Origin: Flavobacterium sp. UBA6721
GTDB taxonomy: Bacteria > Bacteroidota > Bacteroidia > Flavobacteriales > Flavobacteriaceae
Length of the DNA: 64,000 bases
NCBI GenBank assembly: GCA_002454195.1
Contig: DKIJ01000024.1
Location: 1-64,000 of the forward strand
Reading direction: 5' to 3'
Under the pieces are notes generated by a model. It had not been told where the DNA came from and did not search any database. It saw only the letters and a program-made list of their open reading frames with translations. The position numbers were made by a program, and so were the translations under genes. Below are positions 18,201 to 27,400 of this stretch, piece after piece (within the stretch, counting starts at the first letter, position 1; the number at the start of each line of letters is the position of its first letter).

Positions 18201-19708
18201 GAAGTCGAAACAGAAAGCAAATGCCATAAATCATTGTAATCAACTGTTTTGGTTACTTCTTCTTTTTTTGCATTTAATGTTTGATACGTGAATGTTTTTG
18301 TTTTCCAATCGTCCCCGACCGTGTTTTTCAACGCAGCTGAAACCTGGCAAGCAGAAACACTGTCTGTTGGTTTGTAGTTAAACCAATAAAAAAACTCATT
18401 CTTTTTTGAAGATTTGTAATAGCCGAAACTTGCTCCTTTTTCAACAAGTTCTTTAGCTAAAACTTCAAAATTAAAATCGTTCTTTCTGTAGAATTTCGGA
18501 ATCAATTTCAATTTCTCTTCTTGTGTCAGAAAACGCAATGTTTTTTCGCTTTGGGTTCCAATCTTTATGGTATTCAAATACGTCCACATTCTGTACTCCT
18601 CAAAATCCGGATGAGAGATAGCGCAACGTGATTTGCTTTTTTCAAAAGAACACTTTCCAATCAAGCCTTTCTGTGATTTCAATGGTCGCTGAAAGAAAAT
18701 GGCTTTATACAAATCTTTGGCTAAACCTGTAAATTTCTTTTCGGGTAATTTTTCAGTATTATCAATTCCTTCGATTCCCTGAACTTCACAAATTATTTCA
18801 AATTCTTTAAGATAATGTTCTTCCCTTGAAGTATATTGATTTCTGATTTTCTCTTTGTTATAAAGACTATAAAAATATTGCCCTAAAGTCTTAAAATCCC
18901 CATCAAGCATCGCTTGTGAAATATCTTTTATTTCACCTTTTACTTTTCCTAAATCTTCTTTTTTATTTAGCCTTGCAATAAGTTCTTCTTTGCATTTCTC
19001 AATATCTCCTTCATTTTTCTTAGTTATCGCAACCAAGGAATTATAAAGTGTTTTTAGTTTCTTTTCTCCTTCATCTAAATCTTTTTTAAAAACAACTTTT
19101 TCAGTTAATTCTATGATTCCTATATTCAGATAATAACCATTTAATTCTTCCAAAATCAAATTTGTGTTATCTAAATCCTCAATTAAAGCTTGGATTTGTG
19201 GATTATGTTCTTCAAAAACTCCTTCAGCTGATTGATCAAGTCTGTTACTCAAAAATCCTCTTCTTTGGGCAATATGGTAGAAAGCTCGTCCAAGTTCAAA
19301 TAAAGCTACTTTTTGTTTACTGGCTCTATCCCTAAAAACATAAGGGTTTTTAATTTCAACTTCATCAGTACGTAACCATTTCAGAAATTCAGGATTAAGC
19401 GGATGTTTTTTAAAACCTGATTTTTTCCAGTCTTCAACTTCTTCAATCGACAAAGGACACATTCCATTTAAAGAGAGAATTTTTAGAGTTTCATATTTCC
19501 TTAATTTTCTACGGTATTTTATTTTTCTTGCACTTCTGTAAGCTGTTCTTTCAGCAGCACGAGAACTTTCAATTCCTTTTTCAGATTTTACTCCTTCTGA
19601 AAATATTCTAACACCTTTATCTACCAATGAAAATTCATTGCCCTCTTTATCCACAATCGCCCATCCAATCGAGTTTGTTCCTAAATCTAATCCTAATATT
19701 TTTGCCAT
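15278..19708 (-). CDS. cas9: CRISPR-associated endonuclease Cas9 (type II-C)
   Basis: RNA-guided DNA nuclease of 1476 residues, long for type II-C but usual for Bacteroidota Cas9. RuvC-I is GLDLGTNSIGWAIVD with Asp8. The arginine-rich bridge helix follows (about 50-75, RAAERTAYRSARKIKYRRKL). RuvC-II has Glu788 in IEMARELN, HNH has His876 in YDIEHTIPRSISQDNSQMNK, and RuvC-III has HHTIDA with Asp1054. All catalytic residues are present, so it should cut both strands. The C-terminal PAM-interacting part (after about 1200) cannot be used to predict the PAM. It is divergent from the tracrRNA gene and points toward the array. Confidence 0.98.
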   Translation of the reverse strand: MAKILGLDLGTNSIGWAIVDKEGNEFSLVDKGVRIFSEGVKSEKGIESSRAAERTAYRSARKIKYRRKLRKYETLKILSLNGMCPLSIEEVEDWKKSGFKKHPLNPEFLKWLRTDEVEIKNPYVFRDRASKQKVALFELGRAFYHIAQRRGFLSNRLDQSAEGVFEEHNPQIQALIEDLDNTNLILEELNGYYLNIGIIELTEKVVFKKDLDEGEKKLKTLYNSLVAITKKNEGDIEKCKEELIARLNKKEDLGKVKGEIKDISQAMLDGDFKTLGQYFYSLYNKEKIRNQYTSREEHYLKEFEIICEVQGIEGIDNTEKLPEKKFTGLAKDLYKAIFFQRPLKSQKGLIGKCSFEKSKSRCAISHPDFEEYRMWTYLNTIKIGTQSEKTLRFLTQEEKLKLIPKFYRKNDFNFEVLAKELVEKGASFGYYKSSKKNEFFYWFNYKPTDSVSACQVSAALKNTVGDDWKTKTFTYQTLNAKKEEVTKTVDYNDLWHLLSVSTSDIFLYEYAKEKLGLDDKSAKAFSKIKLKKDFASLSLSAITKILPYVKEGLLYSHAVFMANIENIVDAEIWKDESQRKYIKTQIAEIVENYTFEKSLLEVINGLMKEYKTEKEDEKKVYYSKEAEPEFGTDLKKKLIGFYKSNKIEDEREQQVIFNHLLPILIDQLKKYEFIKIKRLDEKVLEFLKGENETGQVFCSEEKGTDQEKEKKINNRLKKLYHPSDIEVFKKQKAKDKDGNETGQLILGSPLTSSIKNPMAMRALHQLRKVLNTLILEGEVDENTRIHIEMARELNDANRRKGIQDYQKENKDFRDNAIKEIKKLYLDECGKEVEPTEDDILRYQLWIEQDKCEIYEQGKNIRICDIIGSNPAYDIEHTIPRSISQDNSQMNKTLCSQRFNREIKKQKMPIELNNHLEILPRIAHWKEEADNLSREIEIISRSIKAASTKEIKDKKIRRRHYLTLKRDYLQGKYDRFIWKEPKVGFKNSQIPDTGIITKYAQAYLKSYFKRVESVKGGMVAEFRKQWGIQESYIDENGFKQYKEKDRSKHTHHTIDAITIACMTKDKYDVLAHAWKLEDEQNKKEAKAIIEQAKPWKTFKEDLLKIEEEILVSHFTPDNVKKQSKKIVRVRGKKQYVAEIERDAKGKAIPKRDANGKVIYKLNEKGEKIPRLHQGDTIRGSLHQDSIYGAIKNPLNTDEIRYVIRKDLESLKANDIENIVDETVKEKVKEAIANKVLLLSSNAQQKNKIAENKKVWMNEEKQVPIKKVRIYANSVKNPLHIKEHGLLSKSRHEHKQKVYGQNDENYAMAIYELEGKREFELINNFNVAKLLRQGQGIYPLNKEKEIKGKKILYPIAKSNNRDVVLKKGQQVVFYDKSVEMPKDITEIIDFVGRVYIIEGLSINRVKSGNNFYEFGVIQLRYFKEARKSDDIKKDNFKPDGDFKLGENKPTRKMSPGQFTAFVEGIDFRVLSSGKLEKI

Positions 19709-19778
19709 TTTATATTCCTTTATTTACAAAATGATAAATATATAAATAAAAAACTACAGAAAAATACATTTTTAATGG

Positions 19779-19808
19779 TTGTTTTCTGAAACTTTTTTCT
19801 TATGTTTG
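19779..19808 (+). promoter_or_regulatory. Promoter of the tracrRNA gene
   Basis: TTG (19779-19781), 19-nt spacer, TATGTTTG (19801-19808): an exact Bacteroidota promoter match. Predicted start about 19813-19815, just before the anti-repeat. Confidence 0.78.
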
Positions 19809-19813
19809 TGACA

Positions 19814-19903
19814 GATTAAACTATTCTAATCTTTAATCTTATCACAATAAGGCTATATGCCGTAGATGAAAATCTTAAGTCCTGCTTCGGTGGGACTTTT
19901 TTT
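19814..19903 (+). ncRNA. tracrRNA of the type II-C system
   Basis: The anti-repeat (19824-19848) pairs with the minus-strand repeat: TTCTAATCTTTAATC is perfectly complementary, then a short internal loop, then CACAA. It is followed by a small nexus stem GGC-TATAT-GCC (19851-19861), a single-stranded AGATGAAAATCTTA stretch, and a terminator hairpin AGTCCTGC-TTCG-GTGGGACT (19878-19897) with seven Ts. The order anti-repeat, nexus, terminator is that of known type II-C tracrRNAs. The start is inferred from the promoter. A 107-codon antisense frame here is chance. Confidence 0.93.
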
Positions 19904-20008
19904 ATACTTATAATTTTCGATATAGAGATTCGTACGGACAGCCCGCGAGCTATCCATTCTTTCAAAAAAAATCAAAAATTTTGAAAAATTCCTCGAAAAT
20001 AAAAGGCA

Positions 20009-20040
20009 CAAAAAAAGCCTCTTCTTTCGAAGAGGCTTTT
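20009..20040 (-). terminator. Terminator of tRNA-His
   Basis: Perfect 12-bp stem AAAAGCCTCTTC / GAAGAGGCTTTT with a TTTC loop. On the minus strand it directly follows the tRNA and ends in Ts. It could also act on the plus strand. Confidence 0.85.
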
Positions 20041-20048
20041 GAATTTTG

Positions 20049-20123
20049 GGTGGATGATGGGGTTCGAACCCACGACCCTCGGCACCACAAACCGATGCTC
20101 TAACCAGCTGAGCTACAACCACC
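20049..20123 (-). tRNA. tRNA-His (GTG)
   Basis: Minus-strand cloverleaf: acceptor GTGGTTG with an extra 5' G (G-1, diagnostic of tRNA-His) opposite C73, D-arm GCTCAGCTGGTTAGAGC, anticodon loop TTGTGGT with anticodon GTG, and T-arm GTGGG-TTCGAAC-CCCAT. The CCA end is not encoded. As I align it, position 5:68 is a T-T mismatch in the acceptor stem. Confidence 0.95.
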
Positions 20124-20204
20124 ATTTGTTTGCTTGTTTGCGGTGGCAAAGATACAACAGAAATCGAGTTCTGCAAACATTTTTTGAAAAAAAATTAAAA
20201 AAAA

Positions 20205-20921
20205 TTACAACAAATCCGCTAAACTATTGACTGCCAAACACCTCTCTACTGTAAAACCTTCAGCATAATCTAAACCTACTAACCTCCCCAAGTCCCTCGA
20301 ACGATAATTCAAGCTCTCAGAAAAGTTTTTTGAAGTAATAGGCGACTCCGGTTCGGTAGAATTAGGGTCATAAAACTGCGAACGGTAGGCTAAAATAGAT
20401 TCTATTTTCTTATCCGCAAAACCAGTAATATCTACCACAAAATCAGGTTCGATATTTTTCCATTGGATGTAATGATAAACTAACTTGGGTCTCCAAGCTT
20501 TTTGCGGCTGTCCATCTAATTCGGTTTCAATTTTAATCAAGCCTGATAAAAAACAAGCATCCGAAACCAATTTACTCCCTTTGGCATGATCGATATGACG
20601 ATCATCAATAGCGTTACACAAAACAATATCAGGTTGGTATTTTCGAATCCTTTTTATAATCTCAAGTTGGTGTTTTTCGTCATTCACAAAAAAACCATCA
20701 CGCATGGCTAAATTTTCCCTAACCGATACTCCTAAAATAGCAGCAGCAGCCTTTGCTTCTTCATCTCTTATAGCCGCTGATCCACGAGTACCTAATTCCC
20801 CCCTTGTTAAATCTATAATCCCTACTTTTTTTCCTAGGGAAACTTCTTTTAAAATGGTTCCTGCACAACCTAACTCTACATCATCAGGATGTGCTCCAAA
20901 CGCCAGTATATCTAATTTCAT
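20205..20921 (-). CDS. bshB1: bacillithiol biosynthesis deacetylase BshB1
   Basis: Zinc-dependent deacetylase of the LmbE/PIG-L family that removes acetyl from N-acetylglucosaminyl-malate in bacillithiol synthesis. The 238 residues show the zinc site GAHPDDVELG (about 9-18), LTRGELGTRG and the second zinc histidine in DDRHIDHAKGS. The close match across these motifs is specific for BshB1 rather than general LmbE. bshA and bshC are not in the window. Confidence 0.92.
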   Translation of the reverse strand: MKLDILAFGAHPDDVELGCAGTILKEVSLGKKVGIIDLTRGELGTRGSAAIRDEEAKAAAAILGVSVRENLAMRDGFFVNDEKHQLEIIKRIRKYQPDIVLCNAIDDRHIDHAKGSKLVSDACFLSGLIKIETELDGQPQKAWRPKLVYHYIQWKNIEPDFVVDITGFADKKIESILAYRSQFYDPNSTEPESPITSKNFSESLNYRSRDLGRLVGLDYAEGFTVERCLAVNSLADLL

Positions 20922-21005
20922 TATTTCTTTTTTCTGTATTCTAAATCTATTTTTTACCCCAAAGAGGATAATTTTCGTATGGTTTCTAAATTTTAAATGA
21001 TGGAA

Positions 21006-21043
21006 ACAACTAACTTCTAACCTCTAACTTCTAACTCCTAACT
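21006..21043. repeat. TAACTTCTAAC-type microrepeat
   Basis: Short tandem copies of CTAACTTCTAAC and CTAACCTC / CTAACTCC between bshB1 and menF. The same unit recurs at 53612-53645 and, in a related form, inside the methyltransferase gene at about 39328-39356. Confidence 0.55.
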
Positions 21044-22105
21044 TCAAAGCACACTTTTCATCGTAAAGGATTTGTTCACACTTTCATTCCACTCCTTCTC
21101 TGCTATACTTTCTCTTGTAATACCGCAGCCCATATACAAATGCGCTTGCTTTTCTTTTATTTGCATACAACGCAAATTAACATACAAATCCGATTTTTGC
21201 TTTTTCTCTGTAAAATCTTTTTTATTCAATTCTCCTAAAAAGCCGGTGTAATATTCTCTATCATAAGCTTCATTTGCTAAAATATAATCTTTAGCCTCCT
21301 GTTTAGGCAAACCGCAAACCGCTGGTGTAGGATGCAATACAGAAACCACCTGACTTAAATGTGATGATTTATTGATTACTCCCTCGATATCTGTTTTAAT
21401 ATGCAATACATTACCTGCTTGAACGGTATACGGACTTGAAATAGCAACTTCAGAGGTCAAACCTTTTAAATTTTCTAAAATAAAATCAGTTACAAATTGT
21501 TGCTCTTCAATTTCTTTTGATTCCCAAATCACATCAGTCCTGCCTTCAAAATTTTGTGTTCCTGCTAATGCCATCGTATAAAACTTTTTTCTACTTGCTT
21601 TAAGCAAGCGTTCTGGAGTTGCTCCCATCCACAAACCAATTTTAGGATGATACCAGCAATAACAAAAAACAGTTGGAAAATTTTGAATCAATTGGGTAAA
21701 AGCAGCCACTAAATCAAAATTAGGAACCTCTAAAATTTCTTTTCTAGACAATACTACCTTTTTCAAATCACCTCTTTTAATAGCTTCAACAGCCTTTTGG
21801 ATAAGTGACTCAAAGCGTTCTTTTTCTTTCTGATTTTCTGAAGATTCTATTTTAACAGCTTGTTGTTCTGTTAATGAACTAACATCTGCTTCCCATATAA
21901 CCGATTGATTTTTGGGCATCAAAATCATTTGATTGCCGTCAAAAGGAGCAAAAACAAATCCAGTTTCATCCAAAGTTTCGGCAAAATACAAATGATCATT
22001 TTTTTGAAAAAAACCTCTTAACTCTGCTTTGTAAGGCTTTCTATAAACAACAAAAGGTAAATTTTGCGCTTGTTGCTGCTTTATTTTTATAAAGAAATCA
22101 ATCAT
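21044..22105 (-). CDS. menF: isochorismate synthase (chorismate-binding enzyme)
   Basis: Converts chorismate to isochorismate, the first step of menaquinone synthesis. The 353 residues carry the chorismate-binding enzyme core: KVVLSRKEIL, GATPERLLK, MALAGTQ, HIKTDIEG, LHPTPAVCGLPK and YYTGFLGE. The LHPTPAVCGLP block separates it from anthranilate synthase. The siderophore-type isochorismate synthase is an alternative, but no siderophore genes are nearby and a thioesterase gene suited to menaquinone lies directly upstream on the same strand. Confidence 0.88.
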   Translation of the reverse strand: MIDFFIKIKQQQAQNLPFVVYRKPYKAELRGFFQKNDHLYFAETLDETGFVFAPFDGNQMILMPKNQSVIWEADVSSLTEQQAVKIESSENQKEKERFESLIQKAVEAIKRGDLKKVVLSRKEILEVPNFDLVAAFTQLIQNFPTVFCYCWYHPKIGLWMGATPERLLKASRKKFYTMALAGTQNFEGRTDVIWESKEIEEQQFVTDFILENLKGLTSEVAISSPYTVQAGNVLHIKTDIEGVINKSSHLSQVVSVLHPTPAVCGLPKQEAKDYILANEAYDREYYTGFLGELNKKDFTEKKQKSDLYVNLRCMQIKEKQAHLYMGCGITRESIAEKEWNESVNKSFTMKSVL

Positions 22106-22156
22106 ACAGTTGTGTATTAAAGATTGTATTAAAAATCTACGTAACCGAATTTTACT

Positions 22157-22591
22157 TTAATTAATTTTCCTTCTTTTAGGTAAAACCATATTGGTCAATT
22201 TACAAAGCGAAATCAAATTATTTCTTTCATCAACAATTCGAATCTCCCACAAATGGATGCTCGCACCTTGATGAATAATTTTGGCAGTAGCCGTAACCAC
22301 TCCCTCTCTTTTCGATTTTAAATGATTGGCCGAAATTTCAATTCCGCGTACCTCGCTTACTTCTGGATTAACAAATATAAAAGAAGCCGCACTACCCACA
22401 CTTTCGGCTAAAGCTACCGTAGCCCCTCCGTGCAACAAACCCATAGGTTGATGAACACTGGAATTAACAGGCATTGTTGCTGTCAAAAAACCTTCTCCAG
22501 CATCCACATACTCAATATTTAAGGTTTCCATTAAGGTATTTTTAGAAATACGATTACAGTATTCCAATATCTTTTCTTTATCGAATGTCAT
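22157..22591 (-). CDS. hotdog-fold thioesterase, PaaI/MenI-like
   Basis: Acyl-CoA thioesterase of 144 residues. The hotdog signature is clear: NSSVHQPMGLLHGGATVALAESVGSAAS, where the Gln-Pro-x-Gly-x-x-His-Gly-Gly block and the catalytic acid after it are typical of the PaaI/EntH/MenI group. I use the start at 22591 (MTFDKEKILEYC), since the longer frame to 22816 enters the upstream region of the divergent lipoprotein gene. The pairing with isochorismate synthase suggests hydrolysis of 1,4-dihydroxy-2-naphthoyl-CoA, which is inference from context. Confidence 0.85.
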   Translation of the reverse strand: MTFDKEKILEYCNRISKNTLMETLNIEYVDAGEGFLTATMPVNSSVHQPMGLLHGGATVALAESVGSAASFIFVNPEVSEVRGIEISANHLKSKREGVVTATAKIIHQGASIHLWEIRIVDERNNLISLCKLTNMVLPKRRKIN

Positions 22592-22730
22592 GTGTTTTAT
22601 TTTAATCGATTGTAAAAATAAAGAAAAGAAAAGATACTTTGTGCTAAATCCAAAGCTTATTGTGTCATCCATTTTAAAAATTAACGCTAAGACAATACGT
22701 TTTTTTCTATTTTTACAAAAAAACAAAACA

Positions 22731-24242
22731 ATGCGTCCCATTTCGCTATTATTTATACTTGGAATAACCCTACTTATCAGTGCTTGTCGTACTGATTTTT
22801 CTACTATACCCAGCAATGGTAAATTAGTTTTTTCCAGAGATACTGTTTTTTTAGATACTGTTTTTTCTACAATAAGCTCCAGTACTTACATGCTAAAAGT
22901 GTACAATAAAAGCAAAAATGATATTAACATACCCTCTATCAAACTTGGTAAAGGACTGAATTCTAAATACCGCATGACCGTTGATGGCATGCAAGGCGAA
23001 AACAACAAAATCTTTAACAATGTTACTCTTTTAGCTAGGGACAGTCTCTATATTTTTATAGAAACCACACCAACTATTTCGGATTCTAATCCTGTAGATT
23101 TTTTGTATGCTGATGAAATTGAGTTTGACAGTGGTAGTAATTTGCAAAAAGTCAAATTACTCACACTAGTAAAAGATGCTGTTTTTCTCTATCCAAAACG
23201 CTTCAATGATAATGCTACCGAAACAGTAACATTTGATGAAAAAGAATTAAGCGGATTCTATTTGGACGAAAATGACGCTATCAATGGAAACGAACTGCAT
23301 TTTACCAATCAAAAACCCTATGTGATTTATGGATATGCTTGCGTACCAGAAGGTAAAACTGTTATTTTTGATGCAGGCGTTAGAGTTTATTTCCATGCTA
23401 ACTCAGGCTTAATTGTACCACAATCAGCAAGTTTACAATGCAACGGGACTGTTTCGACCTCAACAAAACTGGAAAACGAAATTATCTTTGAAGGCAACCG
23501 TCTGGAAGCTATGTATGCTAGTATTCCCGGACAATGGTCAACCATCTGGCTTCGAAGTGGAAGTACAAACCATACTATCAACCATCTTACCATTAAGAAT
23601 GCAACAATAGGTTTGCGAATTGACAATCAAGACAACAACACGGTTTCTATAAAAAACAGCCAGATTTACAATTCTTCTCATTATGGAATCTTAGCTGAAA
23701 ACGCTAAAATCACAGGCGAAAATATCGTAATTAATACCGCTGGCAAAGCTACCTTAGCCTGTATTTATGGCGGAAACTATCAGTTTACGCATTGTACATT
23801 TAACAACTATTGGAATAGTCCACAACAATCGACCCTAACGCTAAGTAATCGTAAAAGCTCCAACAATCCAGAAATTTCAAATCTAACTCAGGCAACTTTT
23901 AATAATTGCATTATTTACGGAGCGTACACTAATTCATTGATTTTTGACAAAAATAATACAGTTCAATTTGAATACCAATTCAACAATTGCTTATTAAAAC
24001 AGGAAGCCAATAGCTCCAATCCTCTATTTAATTTCGGAGACACAAACCATTACCTAAACAACATAATCAATCAAAATCCTCACTTTTTTGACATTGTAAA
24101 AAACAAGCTAAATATTGACAATACTTCTTCCGCTTTCGCAAAAGGGAATCCGATTTATTTAATTCCTTTCGATATTAATGGAAAAACCAGAACTTCACCT
24201 CCTGACTTAGGCGCTTATCAAAATACAACCTTTCCTAAATAG
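22731..24242 (+). CDS. predicted right-handed beta-helix lipoprotein
   Basis: A 503-residue lipoprotein (MRPISLLFILGITLLISAC, lipobox ISAC) that I place at the outer membrane or surface. From about residue 190 it has repeated short strands such as TIKNATIGLRIDNQDNNTVSIKNSQIYNSSHYG, the pattern of parallel beta-helix proteins, and it ends in a DIxGxxRxxxPDLGAY motif common in Bacteroidota surface proteins. The start at 22731 gives the lipobox; the longer frame from 22590 does not. Function unknown; carbohydrate binding or cleavage is possible. Confidence 0.8.
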   Translation: MRPISLLFILGITLLISACRTDFSTIPSNGKLVFSRDTVFLDTVFSTISSSTYMLKVYNKSKNDINIPSIKLGKGLNSKYRMTVDGMQGENNKIFNNVTLLARDSLYIFIETTPTISDSNPVDFLYADEIEFDSGSNLQKVKLLTLVKDAVFLYPKRFNDNATETVTFDEKELSGFYLDENDAINGNELHFTNQKPYVIYGYACVPEGKTVIFDAGVRVYFHANSGLIVPQSASLQCNGTVSTSTKLENEIIFEGNRLEAMYASIPGQWSTIWLRSGSTNHTINHLTIKNATIGLRIDNQDNNTVSIKNSQIYNSSHYGILAENAKITGENIVINTAGKATLACIYGGNYQFTHCTFNNYWNSPQQSTLTLSNRKSSNNPEISNLTQATFNNCIIYGAYTNSLIFDKNNTVQFEYQFNNCLLKQEANSSNPLFNFGDTNHYLNNIINQNPHFFDIVKNKLNIDNTSSAFAKGNPIYLIPFDINGKTRTSPPDLGAYQNTTFPK

Positions 24243-24363
24243 CCATTAAGCTGTTAACACCTTGTATTTAAATCTCTAAAAACTTTATAAATACCCACAT
24301 CTGCTTTCTGAAATCTACAATCTGAACACTAATTTCAACTACCATAAAAAGTCTTTTTTACAC

Positions 24364-24394
24364 TTGTTCGTACTGTTTTTTTAACCTAAATTTG
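24364..24394 (+). promoter_or_regulatory. Promoter of purL
   Basis: TTG (24364-24366), 20-nt spacer, TAAATTTG (24387-24394): exact match to the Bacteroidota form, 32 bp before the purL ATG. Confidence 0.7.
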
Positions 24395-24426
24395 CAGCGT
24401 TAATTTAACAAACTTATACTTTTACG

Positions 24427-27400
24427 ATGATTCATTTCTTTGAAAACCAAAGCAACGCAATTTTTGCTGTACAAACTCAAGGCGAAATTTCGGCTCAAGA
24501 TATTTCTAAACTAAACTGGCTTTTTGCCAATGCAACTAAAATAGAGAAATCCGTATTGACGGATTTTTTTGTTGGTCCACGTGCAACAATGATTACGCCT
24601 TGGAGTACCAATGCAGTAGAAATCACTCAAAATATGGGTATTTCAGGAATCATTCGTATTGAAGAATTTTTCAGAGCTTCTGAAGATTTCAATGATTTTG
24701 ACCCAATGCTTTCGCAAAAATACACTGAATTAAATCAGGATATTTTTACTATCAATATTCAACCGGAACCTATCTTGGAAATTGATGATATTGATACTTA
24801 CAACAAACAGGAAGGTTTAGCTTTAAGCGAAGAAGAAGTAGAATACCTGAATAATTTGGCTACCAAATTAGGAAGAAAATTAACGGATTCTGAAATTTTT
24901 GCTTTCTCTCAGGCCAACTCGGAGCACTGTCGTCACAAAATTTTCAATGGAACTTTTATCATTGACGGTGAAGAAAAAGAAACTTCTCTTTTTAAATTAA
25001 TCAAGAAAACATCTCAGGAAAACCCTAACGATATCGTTTCGGCTTACAAAGATAACGTAGCCTTTTTAAAAGGACCAAAAGTAACTCAGTTTGCTCCTAA
25101 AAGCGCTGACAAACCTGATTTTTACGAAACAAAAGAATTTGATTCAGTAATTTCGTTAAAAGCAGAAACACACAACTTCCCTACAACTGTAGAACCTTTC
25201 AATGGTGCTGCAACAGGTTCAGGAGGAGAAATTCGTGACCGTTTAGCTGGAGGACAAGGTTCTCTTCCATTAGCCGGAACTGCGGTTTATATGACTTCTT
25301 ACTCTCGCCTGGAACAAGAAAGACCTTGGGAAAAGGCCATGGACGAAAGGCAATGGCTATACCAAACACCAATGGATATCTTAATTAAAGCTTCAAACGG
25401 AGCTTCTGATTTTGGAAATAAATTTGGGCAACCGCTTATTACGGGTTCTGTTTTAACTTTCGAACATGAAGAAAATAATAGAAAAGTAGGTTACGATAAA
25501 GTAATCATGCAAGCTGGTGGTATTGGTTACGGAAAATTAGACCAAGCTATCAAACACAAACCACAAGAAGGTGATAAAATTGTTATCCTTGGTGGAGAAA
25601 ACTATAGAATTGGAATGGGTGGAGCTGCGGTTTCTTCTGCAGATACTGGAGCTTTTGGTTCGGGAATTGAATTAAATGCCATCCAACGTTCTAACCCTGA
25701 AATGCAAAAACGTGCTGCTAATGCCATTCGTGGATTAGTAGAAAGCGATAGCAACCCAATCGTTTCTATTCACGATCACGGTGCTGGTGGACACTTAAAC
25801 TGTCTTTCGGAATTAGTGGAAGAAACAGGAGGTTTAATCGACTTAGACAAATTACCTGTAGGTGACCCTACTCTTTCTGCTAAAGAAATTATTGGTAACG
25901 AATCTCAGGAAAGAATGGGATTAGTTATCGCTCAAAAAGATATCGATACTTTACAAAGAATTGCCGAAAGAGAGCGTGCTCCAATGTATCAGGTAGGTGA
26001 TGTAACCGGTGACCACCGTTTTACTTTTGAATCAAAAACTACGGGTGAAAAACCGATGGATTATGCTTTGGAAGATTTCTTTGGAAGTTCTCCTAAAACC
26101 GTAATCACTGATAATTCAGTAGCCTATAGCTACGCTGAATTAGCTTACGATAAAAACAATATTGCTAAATATTTAGAAGAAGTATTGCAATTAGAAGCAG
26201 TAGCTTGTAAAGACTGGTTAACTAACAAAGTGGACCGTTGTGTAAGCGGAAGAGTGGCAAAACAACAATGTGCCGGACCATTACAATTACCATTAAACAA
26301 CGTTGGGGTTATGGCTTTGGATTATAATGGAAAAGAAGGTATCGCCACTTCTATTGGTCACTCTCCTATCGCTGCCTTAGTAGATCCTGCTGCTGGAAGC
26401 CGTACTGCTATTGCCGAGTCTTTATCAAACATTATCTGGGCTCCAATTAAAGACGGTATCAAAGGTGTTTCATTATCGGCTAACTGGATGTGGGCTTGTA
26501 AAAATGAAGGTGAAGATGCTCGTTTATACGAAGCGGTTCAAGCTTGTTCTGACTTTGCAATCGAATTAGGAATCAATATCCCAACTGGAAAGGATTCGCT
26601 TTCGATGAAACAAAAATATCCAAATGACGAAGTAATTGCTCCAGGAACTGTAATTATTTCGGCTGCTGGTAACTGTACTAACATCACAAAAGTAGTTGAG
26701 CCGGTTTTACAAAAAAATGCAGGTTCTATTTACTATATCAACCTTTCTCAGGACGACTTTAAATTAGGAGGTTCTTCTTTTGCTCAAACATTGAACAAAA
26801 TTGGAAATGAAGTTCCAACGATTAAGGACGCTGCATTCTTCAAAAAAGCATTCAACACGGTTCAGGAATTAATTAATGACCGTCAAATTGTGGCTGGACA
26901 CGATATTGGAAGTGGTGGTTTAATCACTACTTTATTAGAAATGTGTTTTGCTGATGTAAACTTAGGAGCAAAAATTGACTTCTCTGTTTTTGAAGAAAAA
27001 GACATTATCAAATACTTATTTGCAGAAAACATCGGTATTGTTTTCCAGGCGAAAGACGACGCTGCTTTAGAAAGTAAATTAAATGCTAGCGGAGTTTCTT
27101 TCTACAAATTAGGAACAGTAACAAACGAGGCTACTTTAAACTTTGGCCCTTGCCAATTAGACATTGCTAAATACAGAGATATTTGGTACAAAACATCGTA
27201 TTTATTAGATCAAAAACAATCTAAAAACGGAACAGCTAAAGAGCGTTACGACAACTATAAGAACCAAGCTTTAAACTTTACTTTTCCTGCTCATTTTACA
27301 GGTAAAAAAGCAGAGATTCCTGCAGGTCCAAGACCAAAAGCAGCGATTATCCGTGAAAAAGGATCGAACTCTGAGCGTGAAGTAGCTAATGCTATGTATA

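Noticed and set aside
19853..20176. 107-codon frame on the minus strand
   Set aside because: It runs antisense through the tracrRNA terminator and overlaps the tRNA-His gene; composition fits neither a family nor its neighbours.
22592..22816. N-terminal extension of the hotdog thioesterase
   Set aside because: It reads through the divergent promoter region and into the lipoprotein signal sequence on the other strand; the domain starts at MTFDKEK.
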